A DNA stretch of 64,000 nucleotides from Oligoflexia bacterium (lineage in GTDB: Bacteria; Bdellovibrionota; Bdellovibrionia; JABDDW01). Shown here one piece after another: positions 43,912-51,524 of the stretch. How positions within the stretch are numbered: the first letter of the stretch is position 1; every line of letters begins with the position of its first letter. The translations under genes were made by a program, and so were the position numbers. The DNA lies in contig JADJXN010000001.1 of assembly GCA_016715815.1 (NCBI GenBank), positions 186,001 to 250,000 of the forward strand, read 5' to 3'. Under the pieces are notes generated by a model that was given only the letters and a program-made list of their open reading frames with translations, did not search any database and had not been told where the DNA came from.

Positions 43912-44736
43912 TTACTTCTTAAGCGGATGCTTGTCTTCTAAATCACGGGCTAATTTATCTATAGATATATGGGTGTATTTTTGTGTTGTTTGAAGGCTTG
44001 AGTGGCCAAGGAGCATTTGAATACTTCTTAAGTTTGCCCCACCTTCCAGCAAATGTGTTGCGTAAGAGTGTCTGAGCATGTGTGGGTGAAGGGGGCGAGT
44101 TATGCCGGCCTGTAAACCCATTTGCCTAACCTTTCTATGAAGAGTTCTGGTTGTTAGATTTAACAATGTATCTGAGTTTTTAATTATCTCAAGAGCCATT
44201 GGTAAAAGGGGAGTGTGGCGAAATTTTTTGCCTTTACCTAAAACATTAATGGTTTGGTTTTTAAAATCTACATCAGAGATTTTGGCATTTGCTACTTCTG
44301 AAACTCTTAAACCTGAGCCATAAAGTAGTAAAAAAAGAAGCAGGTTTTTTTGAGCCTCTTTTTCACTATTATTTTTTAAATATTTTAAAAGCACCAAGGC
44401 TTCATCCACAGAAATAAAATCAGGTAATTTTTGAGGCACCTTATATGTGCCAAAACTTGTACTTAATTTTTGAGATGTAAAACCATTTTCAAAAGCCCAA
44501 TCTAAAAACCCCTTAATACAGGCTACTTTTCTAGCACGTGTGGCTGGCTCAAAACGGCTAAATTGAGAGAGCTTTTTTGCATAGGGAAAATCAATTAATT
44601 GGCCCTTAAAATGGCCCTTAAAAAACAAAGCCAAATCAGACTTGTAAGCACGGATAGTTTCACTTGATTGAAATTTTTTCTCAATCTCGGTGACGTAAAT
44701 TGTCATTAAATTACCTATATTTGAGCTAAGTGACAT
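43912..44736 (-). CDS. Tyrosine recombinase, XerC/XerD family
   Basis: The integrase-type recombinase of about 275 residues has an N-terminal SAM-like domain (SETIRAYKSDLALFFKG) and the catalytic domain with Arg in GSGLRVSEV, Lys in LGKGKKFRHTPLL, HMLRH, GHSSLQTTQKYTH and a Tyr nucleophile. The start at 44736 (MSLSSNIGNL) has AAAGG well placed. No attachment site, integron or prophage context is nearby, so a housekeeping chromosome-dimer role is likely; whether it is XerC or XerD cannot be decided here. An 11-bp palindrome (TTGCA-A-TGCAA) sits upstream at 44756-44766. Confidence 0.85.
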   Translation of the reverse strand: MSLSSNIGNLMTIYVTEIEKKFQSSETIRAYKSDLALFFKGHFKGQLIDFPYAKKLSQFSRFEPATRARKVACIKGFLDWAFENGFTSQKLSTSFGTYKVPQKLPDFISVDEALVLLKYLKNNSEKEAQKNLLLFLLLYGSGLRVSEVANAKISDVDFKNQTINVLGKGKKFRHTPLLPMALEIIKNSDTLLNLTTRTLHRKVRQMGLQAGITRPLHPHMLRHSYATHLLEGGANLRSIQMLLGHSSLQTTQKYTHISIDKLARDLEDKHPLKK

Positions 44737-44842
44737 GGGGGTAACCTTTATAATGTTGCAATGCAATATTTTCCTTGAAGTTCTTACTAGTCTTTGGTAA
44801 TAATTCTAGTGCAAGGCCTAGTTGTTTTAGGCAAACCGGGAC

Positions 44843-44869
44843 ATGACCACCGGATGGGAAGTAGGTCAT
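44843..44869. promoter_or_regulatory. Inverted repeat upstream of the sigma-54 activator gene
   Basis: ATGACC at 44843-44848 is repeated as GGTCAT at 44864-44869, with 15 bp between. It lies 30 bp before the activator start and may be an operator or leader hairpin. Not shown to be functional. Confidence 0.3.
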
Positions 44870-44898
44870 AGTAATACAGAACTCGCGAGGTAGTACGT

Positions 44899-45996
44899 AT
44901 GAGCGATTCTCAAAACTCACCATCATTTATCCTTCCAACACAAAACCTTCAACCTGCTACTCAACCAGGTAGCCAGGCTACTAAAGGACCTCAGATGATT
45001 TATAAATCTGAGACCATGCACCAGCTTGTTAAAATGATAGAGCGTGTGGCTCCATCACAAGCTACAGTTCTTATTTTAGGTGAAAGTGGTACAGGAAAGG
45101 AACTAGTCGCACGTCAGATTCATGAAAAAAGTCCGCGCAAAAACAAGCCTTTTGTAGCTATTAACTGCGGCTCTTTAAGAGAAACTCTTTTAGAGTCTGA
45201 GCTTTTTGGTCATGAAAAAGGCTCATTCACGGGTGCCTACACACGTAAAATTGGTTTAGCTGAAATTGCAAACGGTGGAACATTATTCTTAGATGAGATT
45301 GGGGAGCTAACAGCCGGCATTCAATCAAAGCTTTTAAGATTCTTACAAGAAGGTGAGATTTACCGCGTTGGTGGTAAAGACCCCATCCGTGTAGATGTAA
45401 GAGTTGTTTCTGCTACTAACCGTGAATTAGAGTCTGAAGTTCAAAAAGGTAATTTTAGAGAAGATTTATTTTATAGAATTAATACCATTACTATTCAAAC
45501 CCCAGCACTACGTCGCAGAAAAGAAGACATCCCTGTTTTAATTGAGTACTTCTTATCTCAAGGTAAGCATGGTTATTTAGAGCGTGGAAGACAAATGTCT
45601 CCTGAGGCAATGAAGTTGATGCTTAATTACTCATGGCCAGGAAATATACGTGAGTTACAAAATGTTTGTGAGCGTTTACAAATTTTAGCAGAAGGCCACA
45701 CCATTATGGTGGATGATTTGCCTGAGCAAATTAAACAGCCTCAAGCAAAAGTTTTAACCTCTGATTATGATCCAGACGTAACTTTACATGAAGTTGAAAA
45801 GGCCCATATTTTAAAAGCCCTTAACTTTTTTAAAGGTAATAAGACAAAGGCTGCTCACTCATTAGGTATTACCATTAAGACTTTGTACAATAAGCTTCAC
45901 ATGTATGGTGAGTTTGAAAACTACTCCGTACACACAAAGCCAGAAGGTGCGGAGCCAAGTGAGCCAAAGCAACCCAATGATGCTCCTGTAATGTAA
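44899..45996 (+). CDS. Sigma-54-dependent transcriptional activator without receiver domain
   Basis: The 365-residue protein has a short N-terminal tail and then an AAA+ sigma-54 interaction domain with Walker A GESGTGKEL, ELFGHEKGSFTGAY (GSFTGA in place of GAFTGA), Walker B GGTLFLDEIGEL, and the R-fingers. A Fis-type helix-turn-helix (NKTKAAHSLGITIKTLYNKL) comes near the C-terminus. The loop normally reads GAFTGA and contacts sigma-54; GSFTGA is a known allowed variant. With no receiver domain its input is unknown. It is followed by a strong terminator. Confidence 0.92.
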   Translation: MSDSQNSPSFILPTQNLQPATQPGSQATKGPQMIYKSETMHQLVKMIERVAPSQATVLILGESGTGKELVARQIHEKSPRKNKPFVAINCGSLRETLLESELFGHEKGSFTGAYTRKIGLAEIANGGTLFLDEIGELTAGIQSKLLRFLQEGEIYRVGGKDPIRVDVRVVSATNRELESEVQKGNFREDLFYRINTITIQTPALRRRKEDIPVLIEYFLSQGKHGYLERGRQMSPEAMKLMLNYSWPGNIRELQNVCERLQILAEGHTIMVDDLPEQIKQPQAKVLTSDYDPDVTLHEVEKAHILKALNFFKGNKTKAAHSLGITIKTLYNKLHMYGEFENYSVHTKPEGAEPSEPKQPNDAPVM

Positions 45997-46020
45997 GTAG
46001 AAAAAGATTGATAAAATAAA

Positions 46021-46049
46021 AAACCCGGGCTTTGTTCCCGGGTTTTTTT
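46021..46049 (+). terminator. Rho-independent terminator after the sigma-54 activator gene
   Basis: AAACCCGGG at 46021-46029 and CCCGGGTTT at 46037-46045 pair as a 9-bp stem with a 7-nt loop, followed directly by a T-run. This is a strong canonical terminator for the plus strand. It is preceded by an A-run, so it could work on the minus strand too. Confidence 0.9.
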
Positions 46050-46052
46050 ATT

Positions 46053-46090
46053 CAGATATCCGATATCGGATATCTGATAACTGATATCAG
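46053..46090. repeat. 7-bp-period palindromic GATATC repeat array
   Basis: Five tandem heptamers of the form GATATCN (starting at 46055, 46062, 46069, 46076 and 46083; the fourth is GATAAC) form a short array. GATATC is itself a palindrome, so the stretch 46053-46076 is a perfect 24-bp palindrome with half-site CAGATATCCGAT, followed by a second palindrome CTGATATCAG at 46081-46090. It lies between the terminator and the 3' end of the histone-like gene, outside any coding region. Function unknown. Confidence 0.85.
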
Positions 46091-46096
46091 AGTGGT

Positions 46097-46525
46097 TCAA
46101 AAATATCCTTCCTCATCATCTTCATCTTCGTCATCATCATCAGACTCTGATGACTCTTCTGATCCTTCAACTTCATCTGTGCCAAAATCATCTTCATCTT
46201 CGTCATCGTCAAAGCTTTCAAATTCTGCTTCTGTCTCTTCAGTGCCAAAATCATCTTTTTCAGTTTCATCGGTGTAAGGTTCTTCTGCATGCTCCATTGC
46301 ATCTTCTGCTAAAAAGCTTTCATCTTCATGGGCAGCTAAAGTAGCACCTGTTCCCATTGCAGCAGCTGCTAGTTTTTTTGCTTTAGCTGCTTTTTTGGGT
46401 GCGGCTTTCTTTTTAGGAGCTGCTGATTTTTTTGCAGTCTTTTTAGCGGCTTTTTTCTTTGCAACTTTTTTAGCCGCTTTTTTAGTTACTTTTTTCTTTG
46501 CTGCTTTCTTTTTTTTCTTTGCCAT
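46097..46525 (-). CDS. Histone-H1/HC2-like Lys/Ala-rich protein with acidic tail
   Basis: The 142-residue protein has two halves of opposite charge. Residues 1-52 are made of Lys/Ala repeats (KKAAKKV, KKAAKK, APKKAAKAKK), as in histone-H1-like bacterial proteins. Residues 66-140 are strongly acidic with Asp/Glu/Ser runs (DDEDEDD, SDDDDEDEDDEEGYF). The basic part should bind DNA or RNA; the acidic tail may mask it or bind partners. This architecture is unlike HU. The start ATG follows AGGAGAAA. The low-complexity composition makes alignments unreliable, so homology is not claimed. Confidence 0.78.
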   Translation of the reverse strand: MAKKKKKAAKKKVTKKAAKKVAKKKAAKKTAKKSAAPKKKAAPKKAAKAKKLAAAAMGTGATLAAHEDESFLAEDAMEHAEEPYTDETEKDDFGTEETEAEFESFDDDEDEDDFGTDEVEGSEESSESDDDDEDEDDEEGYF

Positions 46526-46601
46526 GAATATTTCTCCTTAATGAAGACGAATTATCTTTAAAACTCTTTGATTATGTGAATATCGGAGGGAGCTTGCAAA
46601 T

Positions 46602-46638
46602 AAAAAATGCCCCAGGAAAATTATTTTTCCCAGGGCAT
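46602..46638 (-). terminator. Terminator-like hairpin after the lipoprotein gene
   Basis: On the minus strand ATGCCC pairs with GGGCAT (46633-46638 with 46607-46612), with further GGAAAA/TTTTCC pairing inside and one internal mismatch pair. It is followed by six T's on the minus strand. It sits directly downstream of the lipoprotein gene stop. Confidence 0.7.
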
Positions 46639-46662
46639 AAGGTCTATAAACGCTAAGCGTTA

Positions 46663-47382
46663 TTAGCCGAAAAGATCATCTAGCACGCGTGCTAATTCGG
46701 GTGGGAACACGATGCTGATGAATAAACCGCCGGAATAACCGTTTTTTGCGCTCACTGTTGCAAAGTAACCAAGGATCTTGGTTTTATCTTTATTTTTAAT
46801 TGGGAATGTTAAATCTAAAAATGGGTTAAATTTTGGTGTTGGAACATAAAGACCAAAGTATTTAACAGAGCCATATAAGTATAAATCTATATTATTCTTA
46901 ACAATATGTGCTGCAATACGTGGTGGTTCGCCCCCTGGTACGCCTGGAAGCTCATCACCGTTTGGTAGGGTTTTGGGTCCTACAAGGTTAATGCCGCGTA
47001 CAAGGTATTGAAGTGGGATATTAAAGCTTAACTGCCACTGGCCACTGTTAACGTTTGGCTCGATTGCAACATAAGCACCAGGTATTTCTTTAATATCTAC
47101 CTTCATTGAGCCGCCAAAAATATTTACTGGCAAATCAAAGACTAGCTTTAAAAGGTTATTATTTTTATCTATCTCAAAGCCTTGAGTACCAAACATGTTG
47201 CTGGCACTAGCTGAGGTTTCAACTCCTGCCCAAGGATCACTAACACCGCCACTGCTTGAGTTATTAGAATTTGAAGCTCCCTTCATGCTGCTTAAAGTAC
47301 CGCTTAAATCGGCCTGTCCGCAGGCTGCTACCAGAGCCACAATTGATAGCAAGCTTAAAAATTTTAAATTCATTGACTTCAT
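46663..47382 (-). CDS. Lipoprotein of unknown function
   Basis: A protein of about 239 residues. The start at 47382 (MKSMNLKF) is set by AGGGGGGA just upstream; the longer frame begins at 47403. The signal (SLLSIVALVAACG) has a lipobox Cys near residue 21. A Ser/Asn/Gly-rich linker follows, then a beta-rich body (LVFDLPVNIFGGSMKVDIKE, GYFATVSAKNGYSGGLFISI). I recognise no domain. Its own promoter and a terminator suggest a single-gene transcript. Confidence 0.7.
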   Translation of the reverse strand: MKSMNLKFLSLLSIVALVAACGQADLSGTLSSMKGASNSNNSSSGGVSDPWAGVETSASASNMFGTQGFEIDKNNNLLKLVFDLPVNIFGGSMKVDIKEIPGAYVAIEPNVNSGQWQLSFNIPLQYLVRGINLVGPKTLPNGDELPGVPGGEPPRIAAHIVKNNIDLYLYGSVKYFGLYVPTPKFNPFLDLTFPIKNKDKTKILGYFATVSAKNGYSGGLFISIVFPPELARVLDDLFG

Positions 47383-47488
47383 AAAGGTTTCCCCCCTAGA
47401 CATTTATCATCTCGGCAAACGTCTTAAGACTTTAGAGAGGTCAGTTAAAATTTATGTTCTTTAGGCTTGAAGAAGTTTTTGACAAAAA

Positions 47489-48034
47489 ATGAAGACTTTA
47501 TTGATGGGGCTTTTGCCCGTAATTATTTTTTGGTTTTTTGAAGAAAAATTTGGCACTTTTTGGGGCTTGGTGTGCGCCATGGTTTGGGGAGTGGGGGAGG
47601 CAAGCTATGAATACATTAAAGATAAGAAAGTGCAAAAAATAACCATTATTAGCACAGCTCTTGTGGTTGTTCTTGGTGGGGTTAGCCTATTACTTGATAA
47701 AAGTGTTTATTTTAAGTTTTCCCCAGTGGTGATTGAAGTGGTGTTTGCAGTATTTTTAATTTGGCAAATTAAAAAGGGGAGCCCCATGCTTCTTGAGATG
47801 GCTCAAAAAATGCGCCCTAATACGCCCATAGGAGATGTACAAAAAAGAGTCTTTAACAGGCTAACTAAGGCACTTATTGTGCTCATTCTTTTTCATAGTA
47901 TCTTGCTTTCTTATTATGCTCTTTATGGCACCACAGGGGAGTGGGTATTTTGGAAAGGCATTGGACTTTATGTTTTATTTTTGGCGTGGTTTTTTGTAGA
48001 GTTTGTGTATCAAAAATTAAAGCGGAGGTTTTAA
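47489..48034 (+). CDS. YciB/IspZ (septation protein A)-like membrane protein
   Basis: The 181-residue protein has about five membrane helices and matches the YciB/IspZ family: N-terminal LLPVIIFWFFEEKFGTFWGL, then KRVFNRLTKALIVLILFHSI and WVFWKGIGLYVLFLAWFFVEF. The family is tied to envelope and septum function, but its biochemical role is not known. It is 3 bp from the MGMT gene. Confidence 0.7.
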   Translation: MKTLLMGLLPVIIFWFFEEKFGTFWGLVCAMVWGVGEASYEYIKDKKVQKITIISTALVVVLGGVSLLLDKSVYFKFSPVVIEVVFAVFLIWQIKKGSPMLLEMAQKMRPNTPIGDVQKRVFNRLTKALIVLILFHSILLSYYALYGTTGEWVFWKGIGLYVLFLAWFFVEFVYQKLKRRF

Positions 48035-48037
48035 AAA

Positions 48038-48445
48038 ATGAGTTCATTAAAATTAAATAAAAAAGACGGAAAACTTACCTGTGTTAATTGGGAAAATTGG
48101 CCAGCAACTAAAGACGCTGAAATGCTCTTTAAAAAAGAGCTCTCACATTTATCAAAACTTCCCATTCACCAAGACATATTTAAGCAGGCCACCCCTTTTC
48201 AGGTAAAAGTTTGGAAGGCGTGTGCAAAAATACCTGCTGGTAAAACCATGAGCTATAAAGAATTAGCAAAAGCTATTGGCCACCCAAAAGCCTCACGTGC
48301 AGTGGGTTCGGCACTAGGAAAAAACCCACTTTTATATAAAATCCCATGTCATAGAGTTTTAACGTCAAATGGCAAGCTTGGCGGCTATAGCTGTAAGTTT
48401 GGTCTTAAAGGCAAAAAACTATTATTAGATATAGAAAGGCCGTAA
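48038..48445 (+). CDS. ogt: Methylated-DNA-[protein]-cysteine S-methyltransferase
   Basis: The 135-residue protein has a short N-terminal part and the MGMT catalytic domain: FQVKVWKACAKIPAGKTMSYKELAKAIG, SRAVGSALGKNPL and the active-site IPCHRVLTSNGKLGGYSC, in which the PCHR Cys accepts the alkyl group from O6-alkylguanine. It repairs alkylation damage without a turnover step. It is short, lacking the longer N-terminal domain of Ada-type proteins. Confidence 0.92.
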   Translation: MSSLKLNKKDGKLTCVNWENWPATKDAEMLFKKELSHLSKLPIHQDIFKQATPFQVKVWKACAKIPAGKTMSYKELAKAIGHPKASRAVGSALGKNPLLYKIPCHRVLTSNGKLGGYSCKFGLKGKKLLLDIERP

Positions 48446-48494
48446 AAAGGTATTCAGCTGGTAAAGCTTTAAACACTAATTTAGCATGTGTTTG

Positions 48495-48530
48495 CAGCTA
48501 CTTAGGCATATATGTTGCCTAATAAAGCTG
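48495..48530 (+). promoter_or_regulatory. Hairpin abutting the start codon of the exported toxin-like gene
   Basis: CAGCT (48495-48499) pairs with AGCTG (48526-48530), and TTAGGCA (48502-48508) pairs with TGCCTAA (48516-48522), with a 7-nt loop and a small internal loop. It ends 1 nt before the ATG at 48532 and covers the place where a ribosome site should be; none is otherwise visible. It could block translation or act as an operator. Confidence 0.55.
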
Positions 48531-48531
48531 T

Positions 48532-50238
48532 ATGTCTTTTACCAGATATATTTTAATATTTAGTATTCTTGTAGGCACCCTAACTTCCAATGCAGAATTT
48601 GTGGAGCAAGATAGATGCGTAGTTAGTTTATTAAAACTAGTTGGCGCACCTGCAATAGAATTTCCGGCTGGTTACAGATTAAGTAGTCGCAATACTCAAT
48701 TAGCTTTAGAGTTACCAATAACAAAAGATCTCACACTAGCTCTTTATGATGCTTCAAAATTTATTGAAGGTATAGGTGAGCAGCAGTTAATGTTGCTGGC
48801 GCGTGTTATGCACGAAAAGCCGCATCTACAAGCACAAAGTGAATTTCCACAAACATTTTTTGAGCAAAATTTTTCTCATATGAAAATTAATCAAAATAAA
48901 CTTAAGGAAATTTTTAATTTATTTTCTCAAATTTTACCAACTAATTTCAGCCCAGAAACAGTGTTGGTACTAGCGTATGGCTTTTTGGAGGTTAAAGCTC
49001 AAAAAACCGTAGGATCAGATCCGCATTTTTACAGAGAATTATTAAAAGAAAACCTAGATGTATTTGATTATGATCCAAATACATCTGGTGAAGTTTATTT
49101 AGAACAAACTAGAAATTTTTTAAATACTCACCCTGGTCTTTTTGCGAGAGTTGCAAAATATCTACTACCTACAAGTGTATCTAAATATGAAAAAATAAAA
49201 TATGAAAAAGAAATTGATGAACAAATGTCAACAAAGGGGCTCACAACAACTATTGATCAAAAAATTCAAATTGCTACAGATGTAGCTCCTCTAAAAATAA
49301 GGCGTGCGCTTCGCATGTCATTTGACAATGTGTTTTATACAAGGCCTGAGATAAATAAATCTGTTCATAATAAGCGGTGGCAATATATGGAAGTATATTT
49401 ACTCATGTTTATAGTTGAAGATATGGTCAAGGAAGCTAGAAAAAAAGGTGCGGATAATTCAACAGAGTTAGATTTTGTAAGGGAATCATTAGCTAAATTA
49501 GTACAGCAAGAGAAAATGGAAGAATTTAATTATTTAAATAAAGTCATTCATCAATTTTTGGGGACTACATCAGGGAGGGAGACATTTCAGTGGCTACAAC
49601 CAAACGAGATAAAGATGCAAGTAGAGATAAAACTTTCTGAGATGGGCTCCAGGATTCGTTCCATAACTAAAACATATCAGCGTGAGTTACAGGAAAGAGA
49701 AGATGAAGCTAGGGACCAAAATAGATTAATGGTTCGGCAAGTTGAGACAGATAAAGTTGAGGTACCATTAATAGATAATATTCGTGTAGCACAGCCCAGT
49801 GGGAGATTGCTAAAGAATGCGCGTTTAGCAGAGCAAAATGCTAAGATAAATGTGCAACAAAATGCAATTTTTGAAAAACCTAAAGAAGGCTCAATTGACA
49901 TAAAAGATCTGACATTACAAAATGCAGAAGCAAATCACCCGTACTATTTTAAATGGGAGAATCAAGAAATTCAGTATATTGTTTTATCTGAATCAATAAT
50001 TAAAGAATTTCGTAGGCGATTGCTTGATATTGAGCCTTGGGTTAAAGCATTTATGCATGGGCGCACTGGTAAATATGGATTTAATGGTCTTAAAAGGCTT
50101 ACTGGTTCTACAAGTTCTAAATGGGAAATTAAAAGAATTGGAAACGGCCTAAGAGTTATTCTTGAATTAGATAAAACTAATCATACTTGGCACTGGCTTA
50201 TCTTAGCAGACCATAACCTGGTGGATTTATATCGCTAA
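48532..50238 (+). CDS. Exported protein of unknown function with RelE/ParE-like C-terminus
   Basis: The 568-residue protein has a signal peptide (YILIFSILVGTLTSNAE) and no recognised N-terminal domain. The body is helical, with a charged coiled-coil segment (about 370-410). The last 70 residues (RRRLLDIEPWVKAF, KWEIKRIGNGLRVILELDK, HWLILADHNLVDLYR) resemble the RelE/ParE ribonuclease/gyrase-toxin fold. The match is by pattern only. An exported protein with such a tail is unusual; it could be a secreted effector of a predatory bacterium or another beta-rich module. No antitoxin gene is adjacent. Confidence 0.6.
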   Translation: MSFTRYILIFSILVGTLTSNAEFVEQDRCVVSLLKLVGAPAIEFPAGYRLSSRNTQLALELPITKDLTLALYDASKFIEGIGEQQLMLLARVMHEKPHLQAQSEFPQTFFEQNFSHMKINQNKLKEIFNLFSQILPTNFSPETVLVLAYGFLEVKAQKTVGSDPHFYRELLKENLDVFDYDPNTSGEVYLEQTRNFLNTHPGLFARVAKYLLPTSVSKYEKIKYEKEIDEQMSTKGLTTTIDQKIQIATDVAPLKIRRALRMSFDNVFYTRPEINKSVHNKRWQYMEVYLLMFIVEDMVKEARKKGADNSTELDFVRESLAKLVQQEKMEEFNYLNKVIHQFLGTTSGRETFQWLQPNEIKMQVEIKLSEMGSRIRSITKTYQRELQEREDEARDQNRLMVRQVETDKVEVPLIDNIRVAQPSGRLLKNARLAEQNAKINVQQNAIFEKPKEGSIDIKDLTLQNAEANHPYYFKWENQEIQYIVLSESIIKEFRRRLLDIEPWVKAFMHGRTGKYGFNGLKRLTGSTSSKWEIKRIGNGLRVILELDKTNHTWHWLILADHNLVDLYR

Positions 50239-50240
50239 AT

Positions 50241-50276
50241 AAAAAAGAGGGAGCGCTTACAAAAACGCTCCCCCTT
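50241..50276 (-). terminator. Terminator of the flagellin gene
   Basis: GGGAGCG (50249-50255) and CGCTCCC (50266-50272) pair with a 10-nt loop. On the minus strand the hairpin is followed by TTTTTT, matching a terminator for the flagellin gene that ends at 50310. On the plus strand there is no T-run after it. Confidence 0.8.
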
Positions 50277-50309
50277 CAAAGTTAAATACCTCTGTTAATT
50301 CGTGTTAAA

Positions 50310-51143
50310 TCAGCCAATTAACTTTAGTGCCAAGCCAGGTGTTTGGTTAGCTTGTGCTAAAGCTGCAGTACTTGCTTGAAGCAATACGTTGTTACGAATT
50401 GATTCAGAAGATGAAAACGCCACGTCCGTGTCACGGATTCTGCTGTTAGCAGCTGAAAGGTTTTCTTCCTGGATGCTCAAGTTCTGAGTTGTTGATTGTA
50501 ATCTTGATTGTAGAGCACCAAGGTTTGCACGAGTTGAGTTAACTCTTAATGATGCTTCATCTAAAAGAGCTAAAGCATCTTGTGCGCCTTCTTTAGCAGC
50601 GTAGTCAATACCAGCAAGACCTAGTTCATCAATAGTGGCATTGTTTTCACCAGCTCTGAAGCTGATTCTGTCTTCAAATTCGTTATTGTGAAGACCTACT
50701 TGATAGTCAAACACAGGAGCAGTTCCATCTAAAAGATGTGTATCGCCCCATTTTGTTGTAAGAGCAATACGTTGCATTTCGTCTTTTAGTTGTAATACTT
50801 CCTGATTTAACATCTGGCGTTCACGATCACCAACAGTGTCAGAAGCAGCTTGGATGCCAAGCTCACGAAGACGGGTGATGATATTTGAAATCTCATTCAA
50901 ACCACCTTCTGCTACTTGAACCATTGAGATACCGTCGTTGGCGTTTCTGTTAGCCATACGAGCGGAACGAATTTGTGCTTTTAAGTTTTCTGATAATGCT
51001 AAACCTGCGGCATCGTCAGCAGATTTGTTGATTCTGCTACCACTTGCAAGTTGAGCATATGAGTTTTGCATATTCGCTTGAGAGTTACTTAAATTTCTCT
51101 GAGCGTTGATAGATGCAACGTTGGTTGTAATTCTAAATCCCAT
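50310..51143 (-). CDS. fliC: Flagellin
   Basis: The 277-residue flagellin has conserved D0/D1 ends: N-terminal GFRITTNVASINAQRNL, SGSRINKSADDAAGLAL, and C-terminal RDTDVAFSSSESIRNNVL and LAQANQTPGLALKLIG. The variable middle is only about 60 residues, so it lacks the large D2/D3 outer domain. It forms the filament after export. The start is strongly supported by AGGAGGATAG just upstream. The gene has its own terminator and a long leader. Whether other flagellin genes exist cannot be seen here. Confidence 0.96.
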   Translation of the reverse strand: MGFRITTNVASINAQRNLSNSQANMQNSYAQLASGSRINKSADDAAGLALSENLKAQIRSARMANRNANDGISMVQVAEGGLNEISNIITRLRELGIQAASDTVGDRERQMLNQEVLQLKDEMQRIALTTKWGDTHLLDGTAPVFDYQVGLHNNEFEDRISFRAGENNATIDELGLAGIDYAAKEGAQDALALLDEASLRVNSTRANLGALQSRLQSTTQNLSIQEENLSAANSRIRDTDVAFSSSESIRNNVLLQASTAALAQANQTPGLALKLIG

Positions 51144-51335
51144 TTTACTATCCTCCTGTCATACCTTTAAATTCTCCTTCCGTGAAAACTCTCATGGCTT
51201 TTGCACTTACTGAGAGGGGCTACCATGCCCGGGTTAATAAACATATTGAGCTAAACTAAACTCCTTTTTAAAAAACTACTTACGTACTACTTTTGTTAAA
51301 TGCTCTTCCGGTCGGCAGTGCCTCCTTCCAAAATT

Positions 51336-51372
51336 GAAGTGATCAAAGATCACTTCGTCCCCTACTAGGACG
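51336..51372 (-). promoter_or_regulatory. Two adjacent stem-loops in the long flagellin leader
   Basis: In the 381-bp region between the flagellin ATG and the next gene there is a perfect hairpin GAAGTGATC-AAA-GATCACTTC (51336-51356), directly next to a second one, CGTCC-7 nt-GGACG (51356-51372). The region has no gene. If transcription starts upstream of these elements, the leader would be structured. It could be an RNA regulator, a protein-binding site or an operator. It does not match a riboswitch class that I know. Confidence 0.5.
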
Positions 51373-51435
51373 TGATGGGAAATACCTCTTAACTTACCTC
51401 TCACATTTCGGGCAAAGGTGCATTTTCTTGACAGG

Positions 51436-51461
51436 ACAACGGACCAGATTGAGAAACTTTG
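51436..51461 (-). promoter_or_regulatory. Weak sigma-28-like promoter candidate for flagellin
   Basis: On the minus strand CAAAGTTT (51454-51461) is close to the sigma-28 -35 consensus TAAAGTTT, with TCCGTTGT 10 nt further where GCCGATAA would be expected. The -10 match is poor, so this is only a candidate. Confidence 0.25.
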
Positions 51462-51524
51462 TTTAGTACAAATACATTTTTTGAGCTTTTTAAAAACTAT
51501 GGTCTAGGAAATTATGTTCCAACG

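Noticed and set aside
43912..44736. Integrase of a mobile element
   Set aside because: No flanking direct repeats, tRNA or phage genes; the neighbours are ordinary chromosomal genes, so a Xer housekeeping role is more likely.
46032..46277. A Ser-rich protein on the plus strand
   Set aside because: It is the antisense image of the Asp/Glu-rich tail of the histone-like gene and contains the terminator and repeat region; no ribosome site.
51336..51372. c-di-GMP riboswitch in the flagellin leader
   Set aside because: The stem-loops do not match the known GEMM-I or GEMM-II core sequences.
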